The notes: generated by a model not told the origin, from the letters alone. 64,000 bases of DNA from an uncultured Duncaniella sp. (GCA_910584825.1 CAJUCI010000012.1:1-64000); one strand, 5' to 3'. Numbered from the stretch's first letter, positions 33,658 to 43,202 are shown. Numbers and translations: made by a program.

Positions 33658-34269
33658 TCAGAAATCAGTTTCGCGGCGGGATTTGTGGCCGAGATAGCCG
33701 CCGTGGTGACGCTTGGCATACTCCTCGGTGGTGAATCCGATGAGCCGCGTTACGTTGACCACGAGGATGTCGCCTATCACCGTCATGACGGTGGTCGATG
33801 TGGTGGGTGTGAGGCCGAGGGGGCATACTTCGGGCGCGCCTCCCGTCAAGAGTGTAACGTCCGTCAGACGTGTAAGTTCACTGTCGGGGTTGCCGGTGAT
33901 GCCTATGAGGGGGATGTCGGGATAGAGGTTCTTGGCGAGGGTCACCAGCTCGAGCACTTCACGGGTGCGGCCCGAGTTGGATATGAGCAGGAGCAGGTCG
34001 TTTGGTTGGAGCACGCCGAGGTCGCCGTGCTGAGCCTCGCTGGGGTGGAGGTTGACCGCCGGAGTGCCGGTGGAGGAGAATGTCGTGGCTATGTTCATGG
34101 CTATCTGCCCGGCCTTGCCCATGCCTGCGGTGACGAGTTTGCCGCCGCGACGGTGCACGTGCTCGATAATCAGTTCTACGGCGCGGTCATAGTCGGGTGT
34201 GTAAGGGATGGAAAGAAGGGCCCGGGCCTCGCGCTCGACTATGTCGTGCATTGACTCCTGAATGGTCAT
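33658..34269 (-). CDS. SIS-domain sugar-phosphate isomerase, KdsD/GutQ-like without CBS domains
   Basis: A 203-residue cytoplasmic SIS protein related to arabinose-5-phosphate isomerase, which makes the precursor of Kdo. It has GGKLVTAGMGKAGQIAMNIA, the family marker LHPSEAQHGDLGVL, LLLISNSGRTREVLEL and LIGITGNPDSELTRLTD. Full-length KdsD/GutQ enzymes are about 320 residues with two CBS domains; this one stops after the SIS domain, as in short isoforms. It forms an operon with the degenerate PfkB-like gene. Either Kdo synthesis or sugar salvage is possible; the substrate cannot be read from sequence. Confidence 0.85.
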   Translation of the reverse strand: MTIQESMHDIVEREARALLSIPYTPDYDRAVELIIEHVHRRGGKLVTAGMGKAGQIAMNIATTFSSTGTPAVNLHPSEAQHGDLGVLQPNDLLLLISNSGRTREVLELVTLAKNLYPDIPLIGITGNPDSELTRLTDVTLLTGGAPEVCPLGLTPTTSTTVMTVIGDILVVNVTRLIGFTTEEYAKRHHGGYLGHKSRRETDF

Positions 34270-34295
34270 AGTGGATGGGTTAGATGATTAATATG

Positions 34296-34303
34296 CAAAA
34301 GTA
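34296..34303 (-). promoter_or_regulatory. -7 promoter element of the SIS/PfkB operon
   Basis: The reverse strand reads TACTTTTG, about 30 nt before the start at 34269. An AT-rich AAATTTAAAATTAAG tract (34316-34362), related to the repeats, lies just upstream. Confidence 0.55.
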
Positions 34304-34453
34304 AGACTTTATGAGTGAAATTAAAAATTTAAAATTAAGAATTAAAAATTTCTTATTCCACGCATGGTCTCATGCCGTTTATTTCCCTGCGCCCCAATTT
34401 CTGCATCGCGTATTATTCCCGTGATAATGTAACTTCCCGGGATGATGTAACGA

Positions 34454-34485
34454 AAGCGGGGAGAGGCCGATGCCTCTCCCCGCTT
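34454..34485 (-). terminator. Hairpin terminator after nifJ
   Basis: A 14-bp perfect stem (AAGCGGGGAGAGGC with its complement) and a 4-nt loop lie 40 nt after the stop codon. The T-run is weak. Confidence 0.65.
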
Positions 34486-34524
34486 GTCGGAGTTATGCTA
34501 TAGTAGCTTTATTTCGCTTTTGGC

Positions 34525-37500
34525 TTATGCCTCGGGCTCTACACCCCACTGCTGCTTAGAGAGGCGGAGGTAGTTGTTGTAACGCCACTGAGCGTTGGCC
34601 TTGGCGGCGGCGAAGAGCTCGGCTGCCTCGGCGGGATACTGCTTCATGACTGATGCGTAACGCACCTCGCCCTTGAGGAAGTCCTCGAACTTGTCCCAGT
34701 CGGGAGTCTTGGAGTCGAGGGTGAAGGGGTTCTTGCCTTCGTCTTCGAGAGCGGGGTTGTAACGCCAGAGGTGCCAGTAGCCGCACTCGACGGCTGCCTT
34801 CTGCTCCTCCTGGGCGTGACCCATGCCTGAGCGGATGCCGTGGTTGATACAGGGAGCGTAGGCGATGATGATTGAGGGGCCGTCATATGCCTCAGCCTCG
34901 CGGATGGCCTTGAGGGTCTGGTTGTTGTCAGCACCCATAGCAATCTGAGCGACGTAAACGTAGCCGTAGGTCGATGCGATGAGGCCGAGGTCCTTCTTGC
35001 GCACGCGCTTGCCGGCAGCGGCAAACTTGGCGATTGCGCCGACGGGGGTAGCCTTCGAAGCCTGACCGCCGGTGTTGGAGTAAACCTCGGTGTCGACTAC
35101 GAGCACGTTGACGTTCTTGCCCGAAGCAAGCACGTGGTCGAGACCGCCGAAGCCTATGTCATAAGCGGCACCGTCACCGGCGATAATCCACTGTGAGCGG
35201 TTGGCGATGTGCTCCTTGACTGAGAGGATGCCCTTGCATACGTCGCAGCCGCAAGCCTCGCAGAGGGGAACAATCTTCTCGGCAACTTCCTTGCTTACAG
35301 CAACGTCCGAGCGGTTGTCGAGCCACTTCTGAGCGAGCTCCTTGATGTCGCCGCAGCACTTGTCGCACTCGATGGCGGCCTGCATGTAGGCGGCTACGCG
35401 CTTCTGCAGCTTCTCGTGAGCGAGGCTCATGCCGAGACCGAACTCAGCGAAGTCCTCGAAGAGCGAGTTGGCCCATGCAACACCCTCGCCCTTGGCGTTC
35501 TTGGTGTAGGGGGTTGAGGGAACTGAGCCTGAGTAGATTGATGAACAGCCGGTAGCGTTGGCCACAATCTCGTGGTCGCCGAAGAGCTGTGAGATGAGCT
35601 TGACGTAGGGAGTCTCGCCGCAGCCTGAGCATGCGCCTGAGAACTCGAAGAGGGGCTGGGCGAACTGTGAGTTCTTGACGGTCGACTTGATGTCAACGAG
35701 GTGCTGCTTCGATGCAACCTTGGCCACGCAGTAATCCCATTCCTTCTGGACGTCGAGCTGAGTCTCGAGGGGCTTCATCGAGAGAGCCTTCACGCCCTTC
35801 TTGCCGGGACATACGGCCACACAGTTGTTACAGCCGAGACAGTCGAGGGCGTCGACGCTCTGGATGAAGCGCATGCCGGTGAATGTCTTGCCGATTGCGG
35901 GGAGTGTATCGTCGTCGCCGAAGGGTGCAGCGGCCATCTCCTCGGCGTCGAGCACGAAGGGACGGATGGCAGCGTGGGGGCAGACGTAGGCGCAGAAGTT
36001 ACACTGGATACAGTTCTCCTTGTCCCACTCGGGTACGAAGGCTGCAACGCCGCGCTTCTCGTAGGCAGCGGTGCCCTGCTCCCAGGTGCCGTCCTCGCGG
36101 CCGCGGAATGCGCTGACCTTGAGAAGGTCGCCGTCCTGAGCGTTGATGGGGCGAACTACGTCGTTGATGAATGCGGGGTCGTTGTTCTCGGCCTTTGCCT
36201 CGGGCTGGAGCTGGCTCCAAGCCTTGTCGACGGGGAGTTCCTTGTACTCGCCGCCGCGGTCAACGGCTGCATAGTTCTTGTCGACAACGTCCTGGCCCTT
36301 CTTGCCGTAGCTCTTGACGATGAACTTCTTCATCTGCTCGACAGCAAGCTCAACGGGGATAACCTCGGTGATGCGGAAGAATGCGCTCTGGAGGATGGTG
36401 TTGGTGCGGTTGCCGAGGCCGATTTCCTGGGCAATCTTGGTGGCGTTGATGTAGAAGACCTTGATGTCGTTGTCGGCGAAGAACTTCTTAATCTTGTTGG
36501 GGAGGTTCTTGGCCAGCTCCTCGCCTTCCCAGATGGTGTTGAGAAGGAATGTGCCGCCCTTGCGGAGACCGCGGGTGACGTCATACATGTGGAGGTAAGC
36601 CTGTACGTGACATGCCACGAAGTTGGGGGTGGTCACGAGATAGGTCGAGCGGATGGGCTCGTCGCCGAAGCGGAGGTGTGAGCAGGTGAAGCCGCCTGAC
36701 TTCTTTGAGTCATATGCGAAGTAAGCCTGGCAATACTTGTTGGTGTTGTCGCCGATAATCTTCACCGAGTTCTTGTTGGCACCTACGGTACCGTCGGCAC
36801 CGAGGCCGTAGAACTTGGCTTCGAATGTGCTCTCGCCGCCGAGTGCAATCTCCTCCTTCGGGGGAAGTGAGGTGAAGGTGACGTCGTCGATGATGCCCAC
36901 GGTGAAGTGGTCCTTGGGGGTGGGGAGGGCAAGATTCTCGAACACTGAGAGAATCTGGGCGGGAGTGGTGTCCTTCGAGGCGAGACCGTAGCGGCCACCC
37001 ACGATGAGGGGGGCGTCAGCCTGGCCGTAGAAGCAGTCACGCACGTCGAGATAGAGGGGCTCGCCGTTTGCGCCGGGCTCCTTGGTGCGGTCGAGCACTG
37101 CGATGCGCTTGGCGGTCTTGGGGACAGCAGCGAGGAAGTGCTTGGCCGAGAAGGGACGGTAGAGGTGAACGGCTACGAGACCTACCTTCTCGCCCTTGGC
37201 GGTGAGGTAGTCGATGGCTTCCTGAGCGGCCTGGGTAACTGAACCCATAGCGATGATTACGCGCTCGGCATCGGGTGCGCCGTAGTAGTTGAAGAGGCCG
37301 TACTCACGACCGGTGATGCGGGTGATTTCCTTCATGTACTCCTCGACGATTTCGGGCACACGGTTGTAATACTCGTTGCTCGACTCGCGGTGCTGGAAGA
37401 ATACGTCGCCGTTCTCGGCCATGCCGCGTGCCACGGGGTTGCCGGGGTTGAGGGCGCGGGCGCGGAAGTCGGCGAGTGCCTGCTGGTCAACGAGGGGTGC

Positions 37501-38079
37501 GAGGTCGTCCTGGTCCATGGCCTCGACCTTCTGGATTTCGTGCGAAGTGCGGAAACCGTCGAAGAAGTTGAGGAAGGGCACGCGGCTCTTGAGGGTAGCG
37601 AGGTGAGCTACGCCTGCGAGGTCCATAACCTCCTGCACCGAACCCTCGGCAAGCATTGCGAAGCCTGTCTGACGGCATGACATTACGTCCTGGTGGTCAC
37701 CGAAGATTGAGAGGGCGTGGCTGGCGAGTGTGCGGGCCGATACGTGGAACACGCAGGGGAGCAGCTCGCCGGCGATTTTGTACATATTGGGAATCATCAG
37801 GAGAAGACCCTGCGATGCGGTGTAGGTAGTGGTGAGCGCACCGGCCTGGAGAGAACCGTGTACGGCACCTGCTGCACCGCCTTCGCTCTGCATTTCCTGC
37901 ACGAGGACTGTCTCGCCGAAGATGTTTTTGCGACCGGCTGCGGCCCATTCGTCGACGTATTCAGCCATGGTCGACGACGGGGTGATGGGGTAAATGGCGG
38001 CTACCTCCGAGAACATATAGCTCACGTGGGCGGCTGCCTGGTTGCCATCACAAGTCAAGAATTTTTTTTCTTTGCTCAT
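34525..38079 (-). CDS. nifJ: Pyruvate:ferredoxin (flavodoxin) oxidoreductase
   Basis: A single-chain, 1184-residue PFOR that oxidatively decarboxylates pyruvate to acetyl-CoA and reduces ferredoxin in anaerobes. All domains are present in order: domain I with AAIYPITPSSTMAEYVDEWA and GAVHGSLQAGALTTTYTASQ; domain III gamma-type QAYFAYDSKKSGGFTCSHLRFG; two 4Fe-4S motifs CIQCNFCAYVCP and CLGCNNCVAVCP (about residues 690-760); the proximal cluster and TPP region with CSGCGETPY, GDGAAYDIGFGGLDHVL and DTEVYSNTGGQASKATP. The length is normal. It is monocistronic, with a promoter about 105 nt upstream and a terminator, and is expected to be highly expressed. Confidence 0.96.
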   Translation of the reverse strand: MSKEKKFLTCDGNQAAAHVSYMFSEVAAIYPITPSSTMAEYVDEWAAAGRKNIFGETVLVQEMQSEGGAAGAVHGSLQAGALTTTYTASQGLLLMIPNMYKIAGELLPCVFHVSARTLASHALSIFGDHQDVMSCRQTGFAMLAEGSVQEVMDLAGVAHLATLKSRVPFLNFFDGFRTSHEIQKVEAMDQDDLAPLVDQQALADFRARALNPGNPVARGMAENGDVFFQHRESSNEYYNRVPEIVEEYMKEITRITGREYGLFNYYGAPDAERVIIAMGSVTQAAQEAIDYLTAKGEKVGLVAVHLYRPFSAKHFLAAVPKTAKRIAVLDRTKEPGANGEPLYLDVRDCFYGQADAPLIVGGRYGLASKDTTPAQILSVFENLALPTPKDHFTVGIIDDVTFTSLPPKEEIALGGESTFEAKFYGLGADGTVGANKNSVKIIGDNTNKYCQAYFAYDSKKSGGFTCSHLRFGDEPIRSTYLVTTPNFVACHVQAYLHMYDVTRGLRKGGTFLLNTIWEGEELAKNLPNKIKKFFADNDIKVFYINATKIAQEIGLGNRTNTILQSAFFRITEVIPVELAVEQMKKFIVKSYGKKGQDVVDKNYAAVDRGGEYKELPVDKAWSQLQPEAKAENNDPAFINDVVRPINAQDGDLLKVSAFRGREDGTWEQGTAAYEKRGVAAFVPEWDKENCIQCNFCAYVCPHAAIRPFVLDAEEMAAAPFGDDDTLPAIGKTFTGMRFIQSVDALDCLGCNNCVAVCPGKKGVKALSMKPLETQLDVQKEWDYCVAKVASKQHLVDIKSTVKNSQFAQPLFEFSGACSGCGETPYVKLISQLFGDHEIVANATGCSSIYSGSVPSTPYTKNAKGEGVAWANSLFEDFAEFGLGMSLAHEKLQKRVAAYMQAAIECDKCCGDIKELAQKWLDNRSDVAVSKEVAEKIVPLCEACGCDVCKGILSVKEHIANRSQWIIAGDGAAYDIGFGGLDHVLASGKNVNVLVVDTEVYSNTGGQASKATPVGAIAKFAAAGKRVRKKDLGLIASTYGYVYVAQIAMGADNNQTLKAIREAEAYDGPSIIIAYAPCINHGIRSGMGHAQEEQKAAVECGYWHLWRYNPALEDEGKNPFTLDSKTPDWDKFEDFLKGEVRYASVMKQYPAEAAELFAAAKANAQWRYNNYLRLSKQQWGVEPEA

Positions 38080-38184
38080 AGTGATATTATAAGAATAGAT
38101 ATGTATTGTTTTCTATTTCTGAGGTATTAGAGGTCGTGTCAAGGGAGTTGATTCCGCGCACGTCCCGGCTGGGAATACCCCGTG

Positions 38185-38214
38185 CAAAGGTACGAAAATA
38201 ATCTAAATTGCAAA
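38185..38214 (-). promoter_or_regulatory. Promoter of nifJ
   Basis: The reverse strand shows TTTTG at the -33 position (38211-38215), an 18-nt spacer and TACCTTTG (38185-38192), giving a leader of about 100 nt. Confidence 0.6.
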
Positions 38215-38267
38215 AGTTATTAGCATGTTTTAAAGCATGTGGGCGGCTGTCGGTTACGGCCGGGGGC

Positions 38268-38302
38268 AAAAATGTGAAGCCCGGGCGGAGGGCCCGGGCT
38301 TC
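38268..38302 (-). terminator. Terminator after the OmpA-family gene
   Basis: An 11-bp GC stem (GAAGCCCGGGC/GCCCGGGCTTC, 38276-38286 and 38292-38302) is followed on the reverse strand by ACATTTTT. A second small hairpin (ATGCCGGC/GCCGGTAT, about 38338-38356) lies nearer the stop. Confidence 0.8.
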
Positions 38303-38362
38303 GTCATGATTCAAGGTGTAATTATAGATAGTAGTGATGCCGGCTCACGCCGGTATTCTTTT

Positions 38363-40276
38363 TCAGGATTTTTTCTTACCCTTCGGGGGTATCATGTACT
38401 GGATGTGTACCTTCACGCAGCGGTTGAGCTTGGCGTTGAGGCCACGGGTCGAGGGGTCGTCGACACGGCCGATGCCGCCGACGGCGTTCTTGAACGAGTT
38501 GACGCGATAGGTCTTCGAGTCGATGCCCTGGAACTTGCCGAACTGCTTGAGCCATGCGATGACGGTCTGGGCGCGGTTTTCCGACAGGGCGGAGTTACGT
38601 GTCAGACCCACCTCGCGGGCATTGGGGCCGGTGTAGTTGTCCTGGCTGGTGGCGAGACCCTCGACGTGAATCGAGGTGATGACGCCTGAGTCGATGATGT
38701 CGCGTATCTTGGCCACGGTGTTCTCGTCGGCGTGGTCGGAGATGTGACCCTCGTTGGTGGTGAGGGCGGCATACATGTCGGCCAGCGATACGAGGAATTC
38801 GTTTTCGGGTGTCTCGAAGTTGGTGCGGATTACGTCAAGACCGTGCTTGGCGTTGAGGCCGAAGGTGTTGGTCTCGTAATAGTTCTGCTCGGAGAGGAGC
38901 TTTTGGTCGAGGGTGGCGTCGTCGATACGGTAGTGCCAGAGGTGCTTGTCGCCGTAGATAGGGGCGTAGTAGTATCCGGCACGCTCGCGGAAGTTGACCA
39001 TCGAGTCGCGTGCGGTCGAGAGCGAGATGGGGCCTTCGCCCATTTCGTAACCGCGGGGGAAGAAGTCGAGGTCAAAGTTGGAGTTGGCGGCCTCGGTGGG
39101 GATGTCCTGGGTGTGCAGACGCGAGAGCGATGAGCCGTTGAGCAGGCCCTGGGCCACGTTGGCGTTGTCGGTGTAACGCTTCTGGGTGAAGATACCGGCG
39201 GTGAGGTAGTCGATGGCGTTGACCTGTGCGTCGGGTATCTGCGGGGCGTCGTTGCGGCCCGAGTAGTTGTTGGGGTAGAAGACGTAGAATGTGATTTCGT
39301 TCCACTTGTTGCCCTCGACCTCTATCTCCTTGGCGAGCACCTTGCGGTAGCGACGCTCGGAGTAGTCGCGGGTGTAGGTGTGGGTCGATGACATCTTCCA
39401 TCCGCGGTCACGCTTGCGGTCGAGATAGAAGGTGAAGCCTACGTCGATGCCGAGGTTGCAGTCCCACTTCTGATTGGCGGTGTTGCCCTGGCCATACTGT
39501 AGGTCGAAGTTTGACTGATAGAATATGCCGCGGGCCTTGAGGTCGAGCGAGAATCGCTTGGCGCGGTTGAAGAATCGCGAGTACTGGAACTCGAGGTGGC
39601 CGCTCCACTCGTTGTCAGAGCCGTAGGAGTGGCCGTAGCCGAGGTGGTGTACGCCGCCGATACCGGCCGAGAGCATGAACTGGTTCATGAGGCGGGGGCT
39701 GTTGTAGCCCTCATAGCCGAGGAAGAGGCGCGAGAGGTTGAGGATGGCCGATGCAGAGATGTCCCACCAGCGGGTCTTCATGTGGCGGTAAGGCTCGCCG
39801 TTGTCGCCGATGAAGGGGTCGCCGTAGCCGTAGTGGCCTGTCATCCAGTCGGTGTAGCCTTTTGACTCGGAGCGGATGAACTCAATCTTGAGTGCGATGC
39901 CGGGGGTGAACCATTTACCGATACCGATGCCGAAGTCGGGCGAGCATGTGCCCCAGAACTTGCCGGCTGTGGCGTTGTCGCCTCGGAAGGTGTGGTAGCC
40001 GGCCGTGGCGAAGGCAAACCAGTTTTTGCCGAACGTGTTGGTGACCACCTGATAGGGGGCGAGGTTCTCCTTGCGCATTTCATGCTGTGTGGGCATTTCG
40101 TAGAGTGCGGAGTCTTCGTAGACGAGGCGATAGTCCTTGAACTCCTCGTCAAACTTGTCGTCGGTGAGGGGCTGGGTGTACTGAGGCAGCTCCTGTGCCG
40201 AGGCCTGGAACGCCGAGAGCCAGGCGAGCGCGCCGGCTGCTAATGCGATTTTCTTAAGTCCTTTGAAGGTAAGCAT
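38363..40276 (-). CDS. OmpA-family outer membrane protein
   Basis: A 637-residue envelope protein. A signal peptide (KKIALAAGALAWLSAFQASA) is followed by an N-terminal domain of about 280 residues with alternating aromatic strands (for example NWFAFATAGYHTFRG, LSLDLKARGIFYQS, IDVGFTFYLDRKR), consistent with a beta-barrel. After a linker comes a C-terminal OmpA-like peptidoglycan-binding domain: SIHVEGLATSQDN, NSALSENRAQTVIAWLKQFG and LNRCVKVHIQYMIPPKGKKK. The typical D/R pair of the OmpA motif is partly altered (EGLATSQDN instead of GHTDxxG). It probably stabilises the outer membrane. It is monocistronic. Confidence 0.82.
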   Translation of the reverse strand: MLTFKGLKKIALAAGALAWLSAFQASAQELPQYTQPLTDDKFDEEFKDYRLVYEDSALYEMPTQHEMRKENLAPYQVVTNTFGKNWFAFATAGYHTFRGDNATAGKFWGTCSPDFGIGIGKWFTPGIALKIEFIRSESKGYTDWMTGHYGYGDPFIGDNGEPYRHMKTRWWDISASAILNLSRLFLGYEGYNSPRLMNQFMLSAGIGGVHHLGYGHSYGSDNEWSGHLEFQYSRFFNRAKRFSLDLKARGIFYQSNFDLQYGQGNTANQKWDCNLGIDVGFTFYLDRKRDRGWKMSSTHTYTRDYSERRYRKVLAKEIEVEGNKWNEITFYVFYPNNYSGRNDAPQIPDAQVNAIDYLTAGIFTQKRYTDNANVAQGLLNGSSLSRLHTQDIPTEAANSNFDLDFFPRGYEMGEGPISLSTARDSMVNFRERAGYYYAPIYGDKHLWHYRIDDATLDQKLLSEQNYYETNTFGLNAKHGLDVIRTNFETPENEFLVSLADMYAALTTNEGHISDHADENTVAKIRDIIDSGVITSIHVEGLATSQDNYTGPNAREVGLTRNSALSENRAQTVIAWLKQFGKFQGIDSKTYRVNSFKNAVGGIGRVDDPSTRGLNAKLNRCVKVHIQYMIPPKGKKKS

Positions 40277-40404
40277 GTCTTTACTATCTATTTTGTGTTT
40301 CCTTGAATGTTTACGATTGGTATTTTTTGAGGAAATTTAGGGGTTTATTATTGTAGTTGCAGTTGTCTTGTAGTTACTGTGATTTTTGTATCGTTACACA
40401 TATA

Positions 40405-42054
40405 TTATATAGTGGCCATCCGGGGCTCGGCTTCGATGTCAATCTGCGGCCGGCGCATGGGCTTGCTGACTACGCGCGAGGCGTCGAGCAGGGCGTAGGG
40501 TGAATTGGGCGAACTCTTGTATTCGGGCACGATGTGTTTCATCATTGCCACGGTGTCGAGGTCGTTGTGGGTGCGGGCGGTGTCGATGAGCCGCTCTACG
40601 AGGCTGCGCACCTCGGTGTAGTCGGTGTCGGCCAGCTTGGCCACACGTATCTTGGGGTGCGTGGTGGGTATGGTGACCTGGGCGTCGGTCAAGACCTCCT
40701 CATAGAGCTTCTCGCCGGGGCGCAGGCCGGTGTATTTGATGTCCACGTCGAGGCGTCCGCTCAGGAGTATCATGCGGCGGGCGAGGTCGACGATGCGCAC
40801 GGGGGTACCCATGTCGAAGGCGAATATCTCGCCGCCGTGGCCCATAGTGGCCGCCTCGAGCACGAGCGAGCATGCCTCGGAGGTGAGCATGAAGTAGCGT
40901 ATCACCTTGGGGTGCGTCACGAGCACGGGGCCGCCGCGGCGTATCTGGTCGCGGAACGTGGGGATTACCGAGCCGTTGGAGCCGAGCACGTTGCCGAAAC
41001 GGGTGGTGATGAACTGTGTCTTGCTCTGGGCGGCCGAGAGGCTCTGGCAGTACATCTCGCAGATGCGCTTGGAGCATCCCATCACGTTGGTGGGGTTGAC
41101 GGCCTTGTCGGTGCTTATCATCACGAACTTGGCCACGCCGTAGCGCACGGCTATGTCGGCCAGTTTGCGGGTGCCGTCCACGTTGTTGAGCACGCTCTCG
41201 ACGGGGTTGTCCTCCATCATAGGCACATGCTTGTAGGCGGCGGCGTGGAACACGTATTCGGGGCGGTATTCGCTGAAGATGCGCTCCATGCGGCGCGAGT
41301 GGCAGATGCTGGTGACGATGGTGGCACACTTGACCTCGGGATGCAGGCGTGCCAGCTCGATGCGCACCGAGTGGAGGGGCGATTCGGCCTGGTCGATGAG
41401 TATGAGTTCCTCAGGCTCGCTGTCGGCCAGGAGCATCGACAGCTCCGAGCCTATCGAGCCGGCCGCGCCGGTGACAAGGATGCGCTTGCCGCGCAGCACC
41501 CGCTTGATGCCGTCGAGGTTGACGCTGATGGGGTCGCGGTTGAGCAGATGGGCCATCTCCATAGATATGAGGTCTTTGTCGGAGTAGCCGTAGACGCTGC
41601 CGGGCACGAGGTGGCGCAGGTAGAGGTCATAGAATATCTTGGCGGTGGCCCTCAGCCCGGTCATGAGTATCGATGCGATGAGCACCTGCATGAGCAGGTC
41701 GCGCAGACGGAAGGGGAGGAGCCAGGTGTCGGTGGCGGCAAACATGCGCAGGAGCATGATGAGTGCCACGCCGATGAGCAGGGCGAGCCATACGCGCGCG
41801 AGGTCGGTCACCGAGGTCTTGCGTATGATGCCCGAGTAGGTGTGCAGCATACGGAAGCCCACGATGTAGCACAGCAGGTAGACTCCCATCGTTACGGACA
41901 GTGTGCCGAGCGATGTGAGCGTCTCGGAGGCTGAGTAGTTGACGGCATAGGCCATCAGACCTGACAGGAAGACTATCAGGCAGTCAGCCGCGAAGACAAA
42001 CCAGAAGGGCAGTGCGGCGCGTGAGGTGTACCAAGTCAGGAGCTTGTTGAGCAT
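40405..42054 (-). CDS. Membrane NDP-sugar 4,6-dehydratase/epimerase, CapD/PglF-like
   Basis: A 549-residue inner-membrane enzyme. Four transmembrane helices (about 15-38, 52-70, 88-105, 120-138) precede an SDR domain with ILVTGAAGSIGSEL (NAD loop 196-202), FHAAAYKHVPMMEDNP, the active-site ISTDKAVNPTNVMGCSKR and TRFGNVLGSNGSVIPTF. In usual 620-650-residue homologues a CoA-binding Rossmann domain lies between the membrane part and the SDR domain. Here only about 50 residues separate them, so that domain is missing or reduced. Homologues convert UDP-GlcNAc to a 4-keto-6-deoxy sugar. It overlaps the aminotransferase gene by 19 bases and ends the operon. Confidence 0.88.
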   Translation of the reverse strand: MLNKLLTWYTSRAALPFWFVFAADCLIVFLSGLMAYAVNYSASETLTSLGTLSVTMGVYLLCYIVGFRMLHTYSGIIRKTSVTDLARVWLALLIGVALIMLLRMFAATDTWLLPFRLRDLLMQVLIASILMTGLRATAKIFYDLYLRHLVPGSVYGYSDKDLISMEMAHLLNRDPISVNLDGIKRVLRGKRILVTGAAGSIGSELSMLLADSEPEELILIDQAESPLHSVRIELARLHPEVKCATIVTSICHSRRMERIFSEYRPEYVFHAAAYKHVPMMEDNPVESVLNNVDGTRKLADIAVRYGVAKFVMISTDKAVNPTNVMGCSKRICEMYCQSLSAAQSKTQFITTRFGNVLGSNGSVIPTFRDQIRRGGPVLVTHPKVIRYFMLTSEACSLVLEAATMGHGGEIFAFDMGTPVRIVDLARRMILLSGRLDVDIKYTGLRPGEKLYEEVLTDAQVTIPTTHPKIRVAKLADTDYTEVRSLVERLIDTARTHNDLDTVAMMKHIVPEYKSSPNSPYALLDASRVVSKPMRRPQIDIEAEPRMATI

Positions 42055-43202
42055 TTCTTAATTTCAGTTACTATCATTCTTACGTCATCCTCGGTGACCC
42101 AGGGGCCTGACGGGAGGCAGAGGCCGCGGGCGAAGAGGCTGTCGCTCACGCCGTTGACGTATGCGGGCGAGGCGGCAAACACAGGTTGCAGATGCATGGG
42201 CTTCCAGAGCAGACGGCTCTCCACGTTGAGTGATTCGAGATGGAGGCGCAGTGCGTCGGGTGTAAGCCCGTTGGTTAGGTCGGGGTCGATTATGATTGTC
42301 GAAAGCCAGAAGTTAGATTCTGTATCTTTGTCAGGATTGTCGTGATATGTCACTCCGGGCACGTCGGCCAGGAGCGATGCGTAGAGCGCGGCCAGGCGGC
42401 GGTGGTGGGCGATGTGCTCGTCGAGTATGGTCATCTGCCCGCGGCCGATGCCGGCGCAGATGTTGCTCAGGCGGTAGTTGTAGCCGATGTGCTCGTGCTG
42501 GTAGTAGGGGAATGCCTCGCGGGCCTGGGTGGCGAAGAACACCGCGCGGGCACGCGATGCGTCGTCGGGGCATACGAGTGCGCCTCCGCCCGAGGTGGTA
42601 ATCATCTTGTTGCCGTTGAAGCTGAGCACGCCGTAGGTGCCGAGGGTGCCGCAGGCGTGGCCGCGGTAGCGCGAGCCGAGGGCTTCGGCGGCGTCTTCGA
42701 CCACGGGGATGTCCCACTTGGCGGCTATCTCCATGATGGCGTCCATCTTGGCGGGCATGCCGTAGAGGTGGACGGGGACAATGGCGCGGGGCTTGCGGCC
42801 GGTGACGGCCACGCGGTCGGCGATGGCGCGGTCAAGCAGCTCAGGGTCCATGTTCCAGGTGTCAGGCTCGGAGTCGACAAACACCGGCGTGGCCCCCTGA
42901 TACACGATGGGATTGGCCGATGCGGCGAATGTGAAGCTCTGGCAGATGACCTCGTCACCGGCTTGCACGCCGGCAAGGATGAGGCCGAGATGTATGGCGG
43001 CGGTGCCGGCCGAGAGGGCGGCTACGCGTATGTGTGACCGTGACGGGTCGCCGTCGGCGAGAAATTCGCGCAGGTCATGCTCGAAGGCGTCGACGTTCGG
43101 GCCAAGGGGCACAACCCAGTTATCGGCGAAGGCTTCGTCGATATATTTCTGCTCGTTGCCGCTCATGTGGGCGAGGCAGAGGTGTATGCGCCGTGGATTC
43201 AT
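42036..43202 (-). CDS. DegT/DnrJ/EryC1/StrS-family PLP sugar aminotransferase (PglE-like)
   Basis: A 388-residue cytoplasmic enzyme that transfers an amino group to a keto sugar nucleotide. It has LSAGTAAIHLGLILAGVQAGDEVICQSFTFAAS, split here over residues 63-95, with VPVHLYGMPAKMDAIMEIA, VVEDAAEALGS (D170, PLP pyridine contact) and SFNGNKMITTSGGG with the Schiff-base Lys K199. Motif layout is nearest to PglE/WecE-type enzymes. It sits between the sugar-phosphate transferase and the dehydratase, so a 4-amino-6-deoxy sugar such as a bacillosamine precursor is the likely product. The acetyltransferase expected in such a pathway is not adjacent. Confidence 0.9.
   Translation of the reverse strand: MNPRRIHLCLAHMSGNEQKYIDEAFADNWVVPLGPNVDAFEHDLREFLADGDPSRSHIRVAALSAGTAAIHLGLILAGVQAGDEVICQSFTFAASANPIVYQGATPVFVDSEPDTWNMDPELLDRAIADRVAVTGRKPRAIVPVHLYGMPAKMDAIMEIAAKWDIPVVEDAAEALGSRYRGHACGTLGTYGVLSFNGNKMITTSGGGALVCPDDASRARAVFFATQAREAFPYYQHEHIGYNYRLSNICAGIGRGQMTILDEHIAHHRRLAALYASLLADVPGVTYHDNPDKDTESNFWLSTIIIDPDLTNGLTPDALRLHLESLNVESRLLWKPMHLQPVFAASPAYVNGVSDSLFARGLCLPSGPWVTEDDVRMIVTEIKKCSTSS

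Noticed and set aside
40534..41934. Long open frame (466 codons) antisense to the PglF/CapD-like gene
   Set aside because: It is a shadow of a G+C-rich gene. Its translation is rich in Gly, His, Val and Ala with no recognisable domain, while the opposite strand encodes a well-conserved enzyme.
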